DNA of 64,000 nt from Cnuella takakiae (lineage in GTDB: Bacteria; Bacteroidota; Bacteroidia; Chitinophagales; Chitinophagaceae), in contig NZ_MTFE01000010.1 in NCBI RefSeq assembly GCF_001953305.1, positions 2,682,284-2,746,283 on the forward strand, read 5' to 3'. Below the pieces are notes generated by a model. That model had not been told where the DNA came from. It saw only the letters and a list, made by a program, of their open reading frames with translations, and searched no databases. The position numbers and the translations under genes were made by a program. How positions within the stretch are numbered: position 1 is the first letter of the stretch; each line of letters opens with the position of its first letter. This document shows, in pieces, positions 51,330 to 60,730 of this stretch.

Positions 51330-51854
51330 TCAAACCGTTTCGGGTTGGAGGTAGCGTTCTTTAAGTATCTGCAGGTGGTGCAATGCATGACCAGCAATGG
51401 TAAACCCGATGCCGGCAACATAAACCAGGTTGCCATTGGCTACTCCCGAAGTCTCCAACTGCTGTTGGGTAAAGCTGTCAAAAAGGAATCGGGTGCTGCG
51501 GTGCACAGCGGCAAATTCATCCAGCAGGCTTTGCTTGCTGCGGTAGTCGGCACTGGCATTTTGTGCGTATTCGTTTTCATCAAAACCAGGCAGGCTTTGT
51601 TTTTCGCCCCGTGCAAAGCAAAGGGCACGGTAGGCAAAGATTCTTTCCGTATCGGTAATATGCTGTACCACTTCCTTGATGCTCCATTTGCCCGGCGCAT
51701 AACGGTAATTCCAGCGACTTTCAGGAATAGCTTCCAGCAAGGAAGACAATTCAATGGCATAGTGTTGTAGCGCTGCCTCCAGGCTATACTGCGCTACCTG
51801 TTGCAGGTATTTGTGGTAAAATGGCGGGACCCGGTCAAAATCGATATAGGCCAT
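51330..51854 (-). CDS. DinB-like metal-binding protein
   Basis: A 174-residue four-helix protein starting at MAYIDFDRV (six codons downstream of the first ATG). It shows the DinB/YfiT pattern: WSIKEVVQHITDTERIFAYR with the first metal-binding His, and HALHHLQILKERYL near the C terminus with the other two. Bacteroidota carry many such proteins, some of which are bacillithiol- or mycothiol-dependent transferases; the role here is unknown. Confidence 0.85.
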   Translation of the reverse strand: MAYIDFDRVPPFYHKYLQQVAQYSLEAALQHYAIELSSLLEAIPESRWNYRYAPGKWSIKEVVQHITDTERIFAYRALCFARGEKQSLPGFDENEYAQNASADYRSKQSLLDEFAAVHRSTRFLFDSFTQQQLETSGVANGNLVYVAGIGFTIAGHALHHLQILKERYLQPETV

Positions 51855-51877
51855 ACAGGAAATTTGGTTCAAAATAA

Positions 51878-51900
51878 AGAACCCCGGCCAAAGCCGGGGC
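51878..51900 (-). terminator. Terminator downstream of the S8 protease
   Basis: Stem CCCCGGC/GCCGGGG (51882-51888, 51893-51899), 4-nt loop, followed on the minus strand by TTCTTTATTTT. It separates the protease transcript from the DinB-like gene. Confidence 0.7.
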
Positions 51901-52023
51901 TAAATATTGACAGAAATAAGGAATGGGTTATGAGGAATAAATTGTGAGACGGAGCCAATTAACGGGTTACGAAAGCGTAACTGCTCTTAATTACTCATCA
52001 TTCATCATTCCTTACTCATCATC

Positions 52024-53700
52024 TTAGAAAGCCTTTTTACCATTAGCTGTATTGCCGGGAACGCTAACTTTTCCGCTGCTCACCTGGTCGGCCAGGCGTA
52101 CTGCTTCGTAAGCGTTTATCACGCCTCCTGTTACACTCAACTCGCTGAGCGGAGCAGCTTGCTGCGTTTCGGGGTTTTTACCTTCAATGGCAGGCTTGGT
52201 CACACTGTTTTCCAGCACATACTTGATCTGCTGAGGCGTAAGCGATGGATAATATGATTTTACCAGTGCAGCTACACCGGCTACAACGGGCGATGCCATG
52301 GATGTGCCCTGGAGATTGCCGTATTTGTTGCCGCCAGGCAGGGTAGCGTAAATGGCTACACCGGGAGCAAAAAGGTCTACTTCTTTTTTACCAAAATTGG
52401 AGAAATAAGCTACCAGGCCGCCACCTTTGGGGTCGCCGCTGGCGCCAACAGTGATCCAGTTGGGAGCATAGCTGCTATCGAGTAACATGCTGCTGGGATA
52501 ATTGAATTCCTTATCCAGGTTTTCGCCATCATTACCTGCAGCATGTACCAGCAGTACACCCTTGGATGCGGCATATTTCACGGCATCATCCACCCAATTT
52601 TTTTCGGGTGAGTAACCTTTACCAAAGCTCATGTTGATCACCTTGGCGCCATTGTCCACCGCGTAACGGATGGCCAGTGCCACATCTTTGTCATGTTCGT
52701 CACCATCGGGCACGGCGCGCACCATCATGATCTTCACGTTGTCGGCAACACCGTCCATACCTTTACCATTGTTGCGTACCGCGCCAATGATACCGGATAC
52801 GTGGGTGCCATGCCTTGAGTCGGAAGCCATCACATCGGCATTACCATAATAGCGGTCGTTGATGTCTTCGTAGTTGTCTTTTACAATTTCGGCGCGGTAA
52901 GCTTTCGGCGCCTTGGTGCCTGCCTCGGCTTTTGCTTCTTCCTTATCAATCTCCGCTTTGAACTCTTCCAGCAACTCCTTATTGGACATTTCCATCAGGT
53001 TGTTGGCCGTAAAGAAGTAGAGGAATGCCTGGCGCGAACGGCGCAGTTCTTCCGAATCGGGTTTGTATTCATCCAGTTCCTTACCGGTGTAGGTAGCTTT
53101 GCCGATGCCTTTCTGCAGCAGGGAATCGCCCTTGCTCACCATTTGGAAGGTGCGGCGGAGCATCATCATCTGCATGGCATCGGTAGGCTCGCCGCCTGCC
53201 ACCTGCTCCTTGGCTCTTTTCCAGCTGGCATAGTGAAAACGGTCAATGCTGCTCAGCGAAGCGGAATCGGTGAGCTTTTCAAAACGGTCTTTGTACTTGT
53301 GGTAAACGCGGGAAGCCTCATCGGAGTCCTTGCCCACATTGCGGCCGTCTTTGCCTCCCAGGAAGTTCCAGCCATAAATGTCATCTACATAGCCGTTGCC
53401 ATCATCGTCTTTACCGTTACCGGGAATTTCTTTGGCATTGCGCCACAGCACGGGGCGAAGGTCTTCGTGAGCAGTATCAATACCCGAGTCGATAACGGCT
53501 ACAATAACAGGGGTACTTTTCTTATTCTTTAAAAAATCATAAGCCTTGTCAACGCTGATGCCATAGAGGCCATCGGTCTGCAAGTCGCGGGTGTGCCAGC
53601 CTTTGGGAACGCTTTCCCGGGTAGCGGTTTGTGCACCTGCCGAAAGGGTGGTACCAGCCAGAAGGGCAGCAACCGCAAGGTGTTTCATTGTATGATTCAT
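52024..53700 (-). CDS. Subtilisin-like secreted protease (S8)
   Basis: A 558-residue protease with a signal peptide (MKHLAVAALLAGTTLSAGAQ from residue 5; an ATG there is an alternative start). The catalytic triad is complete: D71 in VIAVIDSGIDTAHEDL, H297 in DSRHGTHVSG, S467 in GTSMASPVVAG, and oxyanion N390 in HAAGND. Between D71 and H297 lies an insertion of roughly 190 residues, mostly charged helices, that ordinary subtilisins lack. It may act as a lid or a substrate-binding part. No C-terminal sorting domain is seen. A separate transcript with its own terminator is likely. Confidence 0.92.
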   Translation of the reverse strand: MNHTMKHLAVAALLAGTTLSAGAQTATRESVPKGWHTRDLQTDGLYGISVDKAYDFLKNKKSTPVIVAVIDSGIDTAHEDLRPVLWRNAKEIPGNGKDDDGNGYVDDIYGWNFLGGKDGRNVGKDSDEASRVYHKYKDRFEKLTDSASLSSIDRFHYASWKRAKEQVAGGEPTDAMQMMMLRRTFQMVSKGDSLLQKGIGKATYTGKELDEYKPDSEELRRSRQAFLYFFTANNLMEMSNKELLEEFKAEIDKEEAKAEAGTKAPKAYRAEIVKDNYEDINDRYYGNADVMASDSRHGTHVSGIIGAVRNNGKGMDGVADNVKIMMVRAVPDGDEHDKDVALAIRYAVDNGAKVINMSFGKGYSPEKNWVDDAVKYAASKGVLLVHAAGNDGENLDKEFNYPSSMLLDSSYAPNWITVGASGDPKGGGLVAYFSNFGKKEVDLFAPGVAIYATLPGGNKYGNLQGTSMASPVVAGVAALVKSYYPSLTPQQIKYVLENSVTKPAIEGKNPETQQAAPLSELSVTGGVINAYEAVRLADQVSSGKVSVPGNTANGKKAF

Positions 53701-53820
53701 GTAAACTTGTTTAAGCCTTTTAAGGGCGAATGGTAAAAATAAACCCGGTGGCTCATAGAATTATGTGAAAAGGATAAACGGTCGGCGGGTTAGGTCAGTT
53801 TTTAACGGTTTTTAGCGTTG

Positions 53821-53861
53821 GGCAACACCCAACAGGTCTCCAAGACCTGTTGGGTGTTGCC
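53821..53861. repeat. Perfect 19-bp palindrome (REP-like)
   Basis: Two perfectly complementary 19-base arms beginning GGCAACACCCAACAGGTCT, with the central loop CCA. It ends 2 bp before the stop of the aldehyde dehydrogenase gene and could end that transcript. Long palindromes with the words CAACA and AGGT.T are frequent between genes in Bacteroidota, so this is probably a member of a dispersed family. Confidence 0.8.
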
Positions 53862-53862
53862 T

Positions 53863-55389
53863 TTACAAGTCAAATTTAATACCCTGGGCCAGTGGCAACT
53901 GGTTGCTGTAGTTGATGGTGTTGGTTTGCCTGCGCATATACACCCGCCATGCATCCGAACCACTTTCGCGGCCACCGCCGGTTTCTTTTTCTCCGCCAAA
54001 AGCGCCGCCGATTTCCGCACCCGACGTGCCGATGTTGACATTGGCGATGCCGCAATCAGAACCTGCATGGGACAAAAATTGTTCGGCTTCCCGCAAATTA
54101 AGCGTCATGATTGCAGATGACAGCCCCTGCGGCACACCGTTCTGGATGGCGATGGCTTCCTCGAAGGTGTGATACCGCATCAAATAAAGAATCGGTGCAA
54201 AAGTTTCGTGCTGCACCATGCTGTGGTGGGGTTCGGCTTCGGCAATACAGGGCTTGACATAACAGCCGCTTTCGTATCCGGCACCTTCCAGCACCCCGCC
54301 TTCAACGATAAAATGGCCGCCTTCCTTTTTCGACTGCTCAATGGCAGCCAGGTAGTGGGAAACCGCATCGGTATCAATCAAGGGGCCTACATGGTTGGCT
54401 GCATCCAGGGGATTGCCAATGCGCAGTTGCCCATAAGCTGCTACCAGCTTTTCTTTAAACGTATCGTAAATGCTGTTGTGAATAATGAGGCGGCGGGTAG
54501 TGGTACAGCGCTGCCCAGCCGTACCCACAGCACCGAACATACAGGCAGTGATGGCTATTTTGAGGTCGGCATCAGGGGTGATGATGATGGCATTGTTGCC
54601 ACCCAACTCCAGCAGGGAGCGGCCCAGGCGGGCGCCAACAGCAGCACCGACGGCTTTACCCATGCGGGTACTGCCCGTAGCCGAAACCAGCGGGATGCGG
54701 TTGTCTGCCGAAATGCGTTCGCCCAGGTCCCGCTCGCCAATTACAAGGGTGGATACCCCTTCGGGGACCCCATTGCGGGCAAACACTTCCGAAACAATAT
54801 TCTGGCAGGCAAGGGCACAAAGCGGAGTTTTTTCCGATGGCTTCCATATACATACATCACCACAAACCCAGGCAAGGGCAGCGTTCCAGCTCCATACCGC
54901 TACCGGAAAGTTGAAGGCCGAAATAATGCCTACGATGCCCAGCGGGTGCCACTGTTCGTACATGCGGTGGCCGGGGCGCTCGCTGTGCATGGTGAGGCCA
55001 TGCAACTGTCGGCTGAGGCCAAGTGCAAAGTCGCAGATATCGATCATTTCCTGTACTTCGCCCAAACCTTCCTGCAGGCTTTTGCCCATCTCATAGGACA
55101 CCAGTTTGCCCAAGGCTTCTTTCTTTTCACGAAGGGCATCGCCCAACTGCCGCACTACCTCGCCGCGTTTGGGTGAGGGCCACATCCGCCATTCCAGGAA
55201 CCCCTGTTGCGTCGTGGTGATGGCTTTTTCATAAGCGGCCTCATCGGTAGTAATTACCGTGGCCAGTTGTTTATTGTCTACCGGTGAAAAAGAAGCAATG
55301 GTATGTCCACTGCTTTCCACCCAATTGGTGCCTGTTGCTGTTCCGTGGTTTTGGCTCCTGATGCCAAGCTGGTTGAGAATATCCTCCAT
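53863..55389 (-). CDS. ALDH7-type aldehyde dehydrogenase
   Basis: A 508-residue NAD(P)-dependent dehydrogenase. The nucleotide-binding part has IISAFNFPVAVWSWN and KPSEKTPL. The general base is in LLELGGNNAI and the catalytic Cys in AGQRCTTTRR, the ALDH7 (antiquitin/AmaB) form. The C terminus holds GGAFGGEKETGGGRESGSD. Relatives oxidise alpha-aminoadipate semialdehyde in lysine degradation. No other lysine-catabolic gene is adjacent, so the substrate is tentative. Confidence 0.9.
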   Translation of the reverse strand: MEDILNQLGIRSQNHGTATGTNWVESSGHTIASFSPVDNKQLATVITTDEAAYEKAITTTQQGFLEWRMWPSPKRGEVVRQLGDALREKKEALGKLVSYEMGKSLQEGLGEVQEMIDICDFALGLSRQLHGLTMHSERPGHRMYEQWHPLGIVGIISAFNFPVAVWSWNAALAWVCGDVCIWKPSEKTPLCALACQNIVSEVFARNGVPEGVSTLVIGERDLGERISADNRIPLVSATGSTRMGKAVGAAVGARLGRSLLELGGNNAIIITPDADLKIAITACMFGAVGTAGQRCTTTRRLIIHNSIYDTFKEKLVAAYGQLRIGNPLDAANHVGPLIDTDAVSHYLAAIEQSKKEGGHFIVEGGVLEGAGYESGCYVKPCIAEAEPHHSMVQHETFAPILYLMRYHTFEEAIAIQNGVPQGLSSAIMTLNLREAEQFLSHAGSDCGIANVNIGTSGAEIGGAFGGEKETGGGRESGSDAWRVYMRRQTNTINYSNQLPLAQGIKFDL

Positions 55390-55691
55390 TGCAAGCTATT
55401 TGTGGTTACAAGATTAAGGGAAAGTGACAAGATTAAGACGGCATAGCATGGTGGCGGAAGATGAGGTTAAGGTTTAGGCAAAGAGGAGGGAACTGCTTTA
55501 TATTTTTTCAATAAAAGAGAATTGACCGGAATGCGTGTGTTTAAGTTTATAATCCTTACAATATGCAACCATTCCATTGCAGACAGGCGCAATCAACCCA
55601 TGCCGTCCGCAAATACTAAAACGGATAGCATCCCACGAAAAAGGGTTTGGCCCTTTCGAACCAAACCCTAAATTCTTAGAACCTTCAATTT
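55390..55691. other. Gene-free stretch with one terminator
   Basis: Between the divergent ends of the dehydrogenase (start at 55389) and the TonB receptor (stop at 55692). Apart from the terminator at 55638-55668, I see only A+T-rich sequence that would hold the dehydrogenase promoter. No RNA gene or protein is evident. Confidence 0.6.
55638..55668 (-). terminator. Terminator of the TonB receptor gene
   Basis: Stem GGGTTTGG/CCAAACCC (55643-55650 and 55661-55668) with a 10-nt loop, followed on the minus strand by TTTTTCG. It begins 24 bp past the receptor stop. Confidence 0.75.
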
Positions 55692-57605
55692 CTACTTGCT
55701 CCAGTTCACTTTCACTCCACCCATCACCCAGGTGCCGGGCATTACCGATCCCAGCAGGTCGCTGTAGCGGGTGTTGAGGATATTGTCGGCCTGAACAAAA
55801 AGGCGTACCTGCTGGCGGTAAACGGCCGCTTCCGCCACCAAATTCAGCACGAAGTATTCTTTAGTGACTTCGGCATTGATGGCCGCAGCCTTACGTGGTG
55901 CGCGGTTTTTATAGATGCCGTTGGCGGCAACTGCAAAGCCTTTATAGGCATACCGGACATTGAAGTTGGTCATGAATTTGGCGTGGGAGCGCACATAAAA
56001 CATGTCGCGGGTTTCATCTGTTTGCGAGTCCAGCCACACCAGGCCGGCCATCAACAACAGGTTTTGTGCAGGGGCAAGGGCTTTTTGAAACACCAGGTCT
56101 GTTTCAAAACCGCGGGTGGTTACTTCCGAAACATTCCTTGCCAGGGCGTAAGTACCTGTGGGTACAATGTTGGTTTTGCGGGGCATATCGCTGTAAGGCG
56201 TGGTCACAAAATCAATCAGGTCGTTGTGGTTGCGCTGAAAATAGGTTGCCGCTACCCGCAGGTTGTTCGATGCATAAAGGTCGGCACCCAGTTCGTAGCT
56301 AAACGACCGCTCGGCCTTCAGGTCGGGGTTGCCGATGGAACCACGGGTAACAAGGGCTTTGTTGTAGTTGTTGTACCGCTCGGTGAAATCAGCATGGCGG
56401 ATGGTTTTGCCTGCAGCGCCACGCAGTTGCACCATTCCTTTACGATAGGAGAGCGCCATTTGGGGCACCAGCTCTGTGCCGGCACGTTCGTCCCAATCTA
56501 CCCTGATGGCCGGGTTAAACCGAAAGCCCTCGCCAATGGACTGGTTCAGTACCAGGAAGCCGGCAGCCTGTTTAACCGTATGGTTGCCGCGGTCGTTGGA
56601 AGCAATCTTACGGTTTTGAAACTGGCCGCCACCGGTGAGGTAGGAGTTTTCGCCAATGCGGTGTTCGTAGGCGGCAATGGCCTGGAACAGTTTTGATTTA
56701 TTGTTGTTGGGAATGGAAACCGGGTTGAAATAATATTCATCTTCCACCGACTTGTACCCGATATTGGCACTGAGCTTCCCGCGGTTTTTCTGGTAGTTCA
56801 CAGAAGCCTGGTTCCAAAAAGTGCTCACCGTCTCCGACGCAGTATCGGAAGCAAAAGTGGTATAGAAATTCTGCGCGGCAAAGTCGCGGTGGTCGAAGGA
56901 AGAGCGGATGCCTACCTGCAGGTTGTCGTTGATATGCTGGGCAGCAGAAACCGAAACAGTATTGTTGTGGAAATAACCGCGGGTGCCGCGCTGCAGCTGC
57001 CCGTTGCTGTTGTTGGAGATCATGCCGGCGCCAAAGCTGGTTTTGCCATTGCTGTAAAAGCCACCTGCCTGGCCGTTTACCAGGCCATATTCGCCCACGC
57101 CAATCTGCCCGCTGATCTGGCGGCGTTCGCCACGGGAAGCAAACGTTTTGGTGATGATGTGGATCACCCCGCCCACTGCATCCGAGCCATAGATGGCGGA
57201 AGAAGCACCTTTTAATACTTCAATGCGCTCAATTTCAGATGGCGCAATAGGTATATAGGACGAGAAGTGACCGGTGTTGGGGTCGTTGAGGCGAAGACCA
57301 TCCACCACTACCAGCACCTGCTGAAAGGTGCCGCCGCGCAGTACGATATCACTTTGTGCACCCTGCGGACCGCGGGCCTGTACTTCTACGCCGGGAATAT
57401 AACGGAGCAGTTCGTCGATGGAGTTGACAGGCAACTGAGCAAACTGTTCGCCTTTGATGATGACCAGGTTCCGGCCTGTACGCGATGATTTAATGGCATT
57501 CAACGAGGAGGTAACCGTTACCGGGTCCAGGTCCACCTGCTGGCTTTGGGCCTGCAAGGTGAGTGTACCCAGCAAAGCCAGGCTTACAACCGTGGTTTTT
57601 TTCAT
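55692..57605 (-). CDS. TonB-dependent outer-membrane receptor
   Basis: A 637-residue receptor from the ATG at 57605 (MKKTTVVSLALLGTLTLQAQ, signal peptide). The frame extends 52 codons further up, but those lack a signal and cross the promoter. A plug domain follows (IDELLRYIPGVEVQARGPQG, IERIEVLKGASSAIYGSDAV, VIHIITK), then a barrel ending in an aromatic-containing last strand (GTWVMGGVKVNWSK). BtuB-like in length and without the long N-terminal CTD of SusC types, so uptake of a small ligand such as a vitamin or metal chelate is likely. No cobalamin riboswitch was recognised upstream. Confidence 0.92.
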   Translation of the reverse strand: MKKTTVVSLALLGTLTLQAQSQQVDLDPVTVTSSLNAIKSSRTGRNLVIIKGEQFAQLPVNSIDELLRYIPGVEVQARGPQGAQSDIVLRGGTFQQVLVVVDGLRLNDPNTGHFSSYIPIAPSEIERIEVLKGASSAIYGSDAVGGVIHIITKTFASRGERRQISGQIGVGEYGLVNGQAGGFYSNGKTSFGAGMISNNSNGQLQRGTRGYFHNNTVSVSAAQHINDNLQVGIRSSFDHRDFAAQNFYTTFASDTASETVSTFWNQASVNYQKNRGKLSANIGYKSVEDEYYFNPVSIPNNNKSKLFQAIAAYEHRIGENSYLTGGGQFQNRKIASNDRGNHTVKQAAGFLVLNQSIGEGFRFNPAIRVDWDERAGTELVPQMALSYRKGMVQLRGAAGKTIRHADFTERYNNYNKALVTRGSIGNPDLKAERSFSYELGADLYASNNLRVAATYFQRNHNDLIDFVTTPYSDMPRKTNIVPTGTYALARNVSEVTTRGFETDLVFQKALAPAQNLLLMAGLVWLDSQTDETRDMFYVRSHAKFMTNFNVRYAYKGFAVAANGIYKNRAPRKAAAINAEVTKEYFVLNLVAEAAVYRQQVRLFVQADNILNTRYSDLLGSVMPGTWVMGGVKVNWSK

Positions 57606-57637
57606 GATAAGCTTGTTGGTTTTTTTCAAAGTGGGGG

Positions 57638-57645
57638 CAAAGGTA
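57638..57645 (-). promoter_or_regulatory. -7 element of the TonB receptor gene
   Basis: On the minus strand TACCTTTG, a perfect -7 match, 33 bp before the start codon at 57605. No clear TTG lies at the -33 distance. Confidence 0.5.
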
Positions 57646-57770
57646 AAGCGGAACCGCAGATTTGCATGATTAGAAATGATTTGAAAGAATTTGGTGTTGC
57701 CAAATGGTTTTGTACCCTTGGTACTTTGCGGAAAAATTTGATGGGATTTTACATGCTGCATTGACGGGCA

Positions 57771-57830
57771 TTAAGCATAAATGAAACAGTCCTATTCATT
57801 TTTGAATAAGACTGTTTCATTTATGCTTAA
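57771..57830. repeat. 28-bp inverted repeat
   Basis: Arms 57771-57798 and 57803-57830, beginning TTAAGCATAAATGAAACAGT, are complementary at 27 of 28 positions, with the loop TTTT. It lies in the gap between panB (stop at 57956) and the TonB receptor start. With little T-run it could still act as a terminator for panB, but it is much longer than needed and may be a mobile palindromic element. Confidence 0.8.
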
Positions 57831-57955
57831 TAAAGCAAAGTATCTATATACCTAAATCCTGATCACCAAAGCTTAAATGCTATTTCGTTTGCAGCAGCCA
57901 ACCCCACTGAAGTCATAAAAATCATATCTAAACATACAAATTTGCGGTTCTGGTT

Positions 57956-58771
57956 TTAGTACGACTCCGCCATGGAAGGAAAATCATTGCTCCTTACATC
58001 CTTGATGTACTGCTGTGCAGCCTGTGTGATCTGCTCGTGGAGGTTGAGGTATTTGCGCAGGAAGCGGGGTTTAAATTCGGTATTGATGCCCAGCATATCG
58101 TGCATCACCAGCACCTGGCCATCGCAATGCGGGCCGGCGCCAATGCCAATGGTGGGAATGGTGAGGCTTTCGGAAACTTCCTTAGCGAGGGTAGCAGGGA
58201 TTTTTTCCAGTACCACGGCAAAGCAGCCGGCCTCCTGTAAAAGGAGTGCGTCCTTTTTCAATTTCTCCGCTTCGGCTTCTTCACGGGCACGCACACTGTA
58301 AGTGCCGAATTTATAAATGGATTGCGGTGTCAGTCCCAGGTGGGCCATTACCGGTACCCCTGCCGAGATAATGCGGCGCACGGAGTCGAGGATTTCTTCG
58401 CCACCTTCGATCTTGATAGCATGGGCTCCTGTTTCCTTCATGATGCGGATGGCCGAGGCCAGCGCGATATCGCTATTGCTTTGATAGGAGCCAAATGGGA
58501 GGTCTACCACCACCAGGCAGCGGTTGGCGCCCCTGATCACCGAAGATGCATGGTAGATCATATGGTCGAGTGTGATGGGTAGGGTTGTTTCATGACCCGC
58601 CATCACGTTGGAAGCCGAGTCGCCCACCAGTATTACATCCATTCCGGCAGCATCAAAGATGCGGGCAAAGGAATAATCGTAAGCCGTGAGCATCGAGATC
58701 TTCTCTCCCTGCTGTTTCATCTTTTGCAGGGTATGGGTGGTAATGCGCTTTACTTCGGAGGTAACACTCAT
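57956..58771 (-). CDS. panB: 3-methyl-2-oxobutanoate hydroxymethyltransferase
   Basis: A 271-residue enzyme of pantothenate synthesis; it adds a hydroxymethyl group from methylenetetrahydrofolate to 2-oxoisovalerate. The TIM-barrel pattern is clear: [40 protein letters not shown] (metal-binding Asp), [40 protein letters not shown] (catalytic Glu) and [20 protein letters not shown]. Full length, starting [14 protein letters not shown]. panC and panD are not adjacent. Confidence 0.97.
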   Translation of the reverse strand: MSVTSEVKRITTHTLQKMKQQGEKISMLTAYDYSFARIFDAAGMDVILVGDSASNVMAGHETTLPITLDHMIYHASSVIRGANRCLVVVDLPFGSYQSNSDIALASAIRIMKETGAHAIKIEGGEEILDSVRRIISAGVPVMAHLGLTPQSIYKFGTYSVRAREEAEAEKLKKDALLLQEAGCFAVVLEKIPATLAKEVSESLTIPTIGIGAGPHCDGQVLVMHDMLGINTEFKPRFLRKYLNLHEQITQAAQQYIKDVRSNDFPSMAESY

Positions 58772-58883
58772 GGTGCGAAGGTAAGCAGTTAGGCGTTTGG
58801 AGTTTGGAGTTCGCAGGATAGAGCAGTTTGCGCGGAAAGTATGGTTTAAGCTTGGGTAAAGCAGCCGTTACCATGGCCCTGCC

Positions 58884-59198
58884 TTAACCACCATATTTTA
58901 GTGCCATCCACTTATCCACGAGGGTAGCATAAAACGAACCTGTGGGCGTGGCCTCACCGTCTTCGTCTACATGGCTTGCCTCCAGTTCAAAGAGGATATC
59001 TAATATTTGTTCTACCTGTTCGGGTTTAAGATCAACCATGTAGTAATGGGTCGCTTTACTAACAGGGCTATTAGGAGTTGCAGGTTGGTCAGCCTTGTTT
59101 TGCTGCAGGATCCGTTCGAGCTCGGCTTGAAGGGCCGCCTCTTTTTTAAAGGCCACTTCTTTCAGGGTAACAGTAAGGGTGGTATAGTCCAACAACAT
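58884..59198 (-). CDS. Hypothetical protein
   Basis: A 104-residue protein with a coiled-coil-like first half (EVAFKKEAALQAELERILQQ) and a compact second half (THYYMVDLKPEQVEQILDIL, FYATLVDKWMALKYGG). It probably forms a small helical domain. It lies between panB and the broken receiver gene on the same strand. No family recognised. Confidence 0.7.
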   Translation of the reverse strand: MLLDYTTLTVTLKEVAFKKEAALQAELERILQQNKADQPATPNSPVSKATHYYMVDLKPEQVEQILDILFELEASHVDEDGEATPTGSFYATLVDKWMALKYGG

Positions 59199-59263
59199 GT
59201 TTATACTTATTTAAGCCTTGTTCTTTTTACTGATAGACCTGGACCCAGTTGATATATAAATAC

Positions 59264-59697
59264 CTACTGTGCATTTTTGATATAGTTGGGCGATTCGCAC
59301 TCCTGCCAGTATTCAACAATTTTGACAATCACTTTTTTCAATTTTTCATAATTACTTGGTTTAACAAAGAACCCCTGGATGGACCTGGAGTAAGCATCAA
59401 TCACATGGCGCTGCTCTGCACTGGTAGAAAAGAAAAGGTAGGGGATTGACTTTAATCTCAGGTCTTCATTGTTGTGGACTTTCTCCCTTAATTCCATGCC
59501 GTTAAGCTTGGGCATATTAATATCGGAAAGTACAAGAAATGGTTCAATATCCGTATCTGTCAGGTATTTCAGCGCTTGCAAACTGTCACCAAAAAAATGA
59601 TTTTATTGCTGTAATTCAGTTCGTTGAAAATTTCGGTTAGTACATCCTGATCATCAAGGTCATCTTCAATAATCACAATTGGTCCAGTCTTATTCAT
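59264..59697 (-). pseudogene. Frameshifted single-domain receiver
   Basis: Starting at the ATG at 59697 the frame reads MNKTGPIVIIEDDLDDQDV... up to IIF, then runs to an early stop. The rest of the receiver (GDSLQALKYL..., LSDINMPKLNG with the phospho-acceptor Asp, and QGFFVKP with the Lys) is in another frame. The break lies at a run of seven A (T on the coding strand) at 59591-59597; one more T would restore one continuous receiver of about 144 residues. The intact protein would have the acidic pair, Asp, Thr and Lys. It is related to the prophage receiver at 10304. Either a real mutation, a sequencing error or slippage. Confidence 0.8.
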
Positions 59698-59780
59698 TGG
59701 TGGTTTTTGGGAATAACTGTTGTAAGGTATACATATGTTTGGTGGAACCTTACGGAAATAATACAGGTATATTAAAATGG

Positions 59781-59809
59781 AACAGCCTAGCCAATCGGGC
59801 CAGGCTGTT
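59781..59809 (-). terminator. Probable terminator of ppx
   Basis: Stem around ACAGCCT/AGGCTGT (59782-59788 and 59802-59808) with additional inner pairs, followed on the minus strand by TTCCATTTTAATAT. It lies about 25 bp past the ppx stop. Confidence 0.5.
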
Positions 59810-59833
59810 GGAAAAGTCGTTTAGGAAGTTTCC

Positions 59834-60730
59834 TTATTCACTTAATGCCTTGCGCACCACATCGTGGTACAGGATATTGATCAGGCCATCGGCTAAACCA
59901 ATTTTGGGTACAAAGATTTCCTCTGTATCGGCCCAGCGCATCACGTTAATATAAATAAGCAGGGCGGGCACAATCACATCGGCCCGGTCTTCGCGGAGCT
60001 TGTACAGGGTGCGCCGCTGTTCCATGTTCAGCGAGCTGAATTCTTTATAATAATTGCGGAGCAGTTCCAGGGTAAGGGGTTTGCCTTCCTTGCGTTTGCT
60101 CAAGGAAAATACCTTGTTGATATTACCACCCGAGCCAATGGCCGTGATATGATGGTACCCGCTTGTTTTGGTACGGATGAAGTTCTTCATTTCATTCCAC
60201 ACCGACTCTTCCACCTGGTCTTTTAGCAGGCGGATGGTACCGATGTTGAAAGATTCTTTTGCTACCAGTTTACCATCGCTGAAGAATGTAAGTTCGGTGC
60301 TGCCACCGCCCACATCTATATAGAGGTAGGATTCATCGCTGTTCAGGTTTTCTGCCACATGGTTCTCGTAAATAAAAGCCGCTTCCTGCTGGCCGGTGAT
60401 GATCTCTATGGAGATGCCGGTTTCCCGCTTGATCCTTTCAATCAGCTCAGGGCCGTTGGCTGCATCGCGCATGGCTGCGGTGGCACATGCTTTCAGATGG
60501 GGCACATCGTACACCTCAAGCAGCAGCTTATATGCCTGGATGCTTTGCACCAGCTTTTCTGCCTTGCCTTCCGAGATGCGCCCGATTTCAAAAACATCCA
60601 TGCCCAGGCGGATGGGTACCCGCACCAGGGATTGTTTTACAAACTCTGGCTGGCCTTCGGGGCCGTCTACCACTTCGCTGATCAGCAGGCGCATGGCATT
60701 ACTTCCGATATCAATGGCTCCTAACTTCAA
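59834..60730 (-). CDS. ppx: Exopolyphosphatase / Ppx-GppA family
   Basis: A 298-residue phosphatase of the ASKHA fold. MKLGAIDIGSNAMRLLISEV starts the first phosphate-binding loop, ATAAMRDAANG lies in the middle, and YLYIDVGGGSTELTFF is the second loop; GSGGNINKVFSL follows. It removes terminal phosphates from polyphosphate or converts pppGpp. At about 300 residues it is the short form without the C-terminal HD-like domain. It overlaps ppk1 by 20 bp, so both ends of polyphosphate metabolism are in one operon. Confidence 0.93.
   Translation of the reverse strand: MKLGAIDIGSNAMRLLISEVVDGPEGQPEFVKQSLVRVPIRLGMDVFEIGRISEGKAEKLVQSIQAYKLLLEVYDVPHLKACATAAMRDAANGPELIERIKRETGISIEIITGQQEAAFIYENHVAENLNSDESYLYIDVGGGSTELTFFSDGKLVAKESFNIGTIRLLKDQVEESVWNEMKNFIRTKTSGYHHITAIGSGGNINKVFSLSKRKEGKPLTLELLRNYYKEFSSLNMEQRRTLYKLREDRADVIVPALLIYINVMRWADTEEIFVPKIGLADGLINILYHDVVRKALSE

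Noticed and set aside
54169..55176. 335-codon plus-strand frame inside the aldehyde dehydrogenase gene
   Set aside because: Shadow of a gene with complete catalytic motifs on the other strand.
57606..57955. Cobalamin riboswitch before the BtuB-like receptor
   Set aside because: No conserved B12-box or core helices were recognised in this gap; only a -7 element and a long palindrome.
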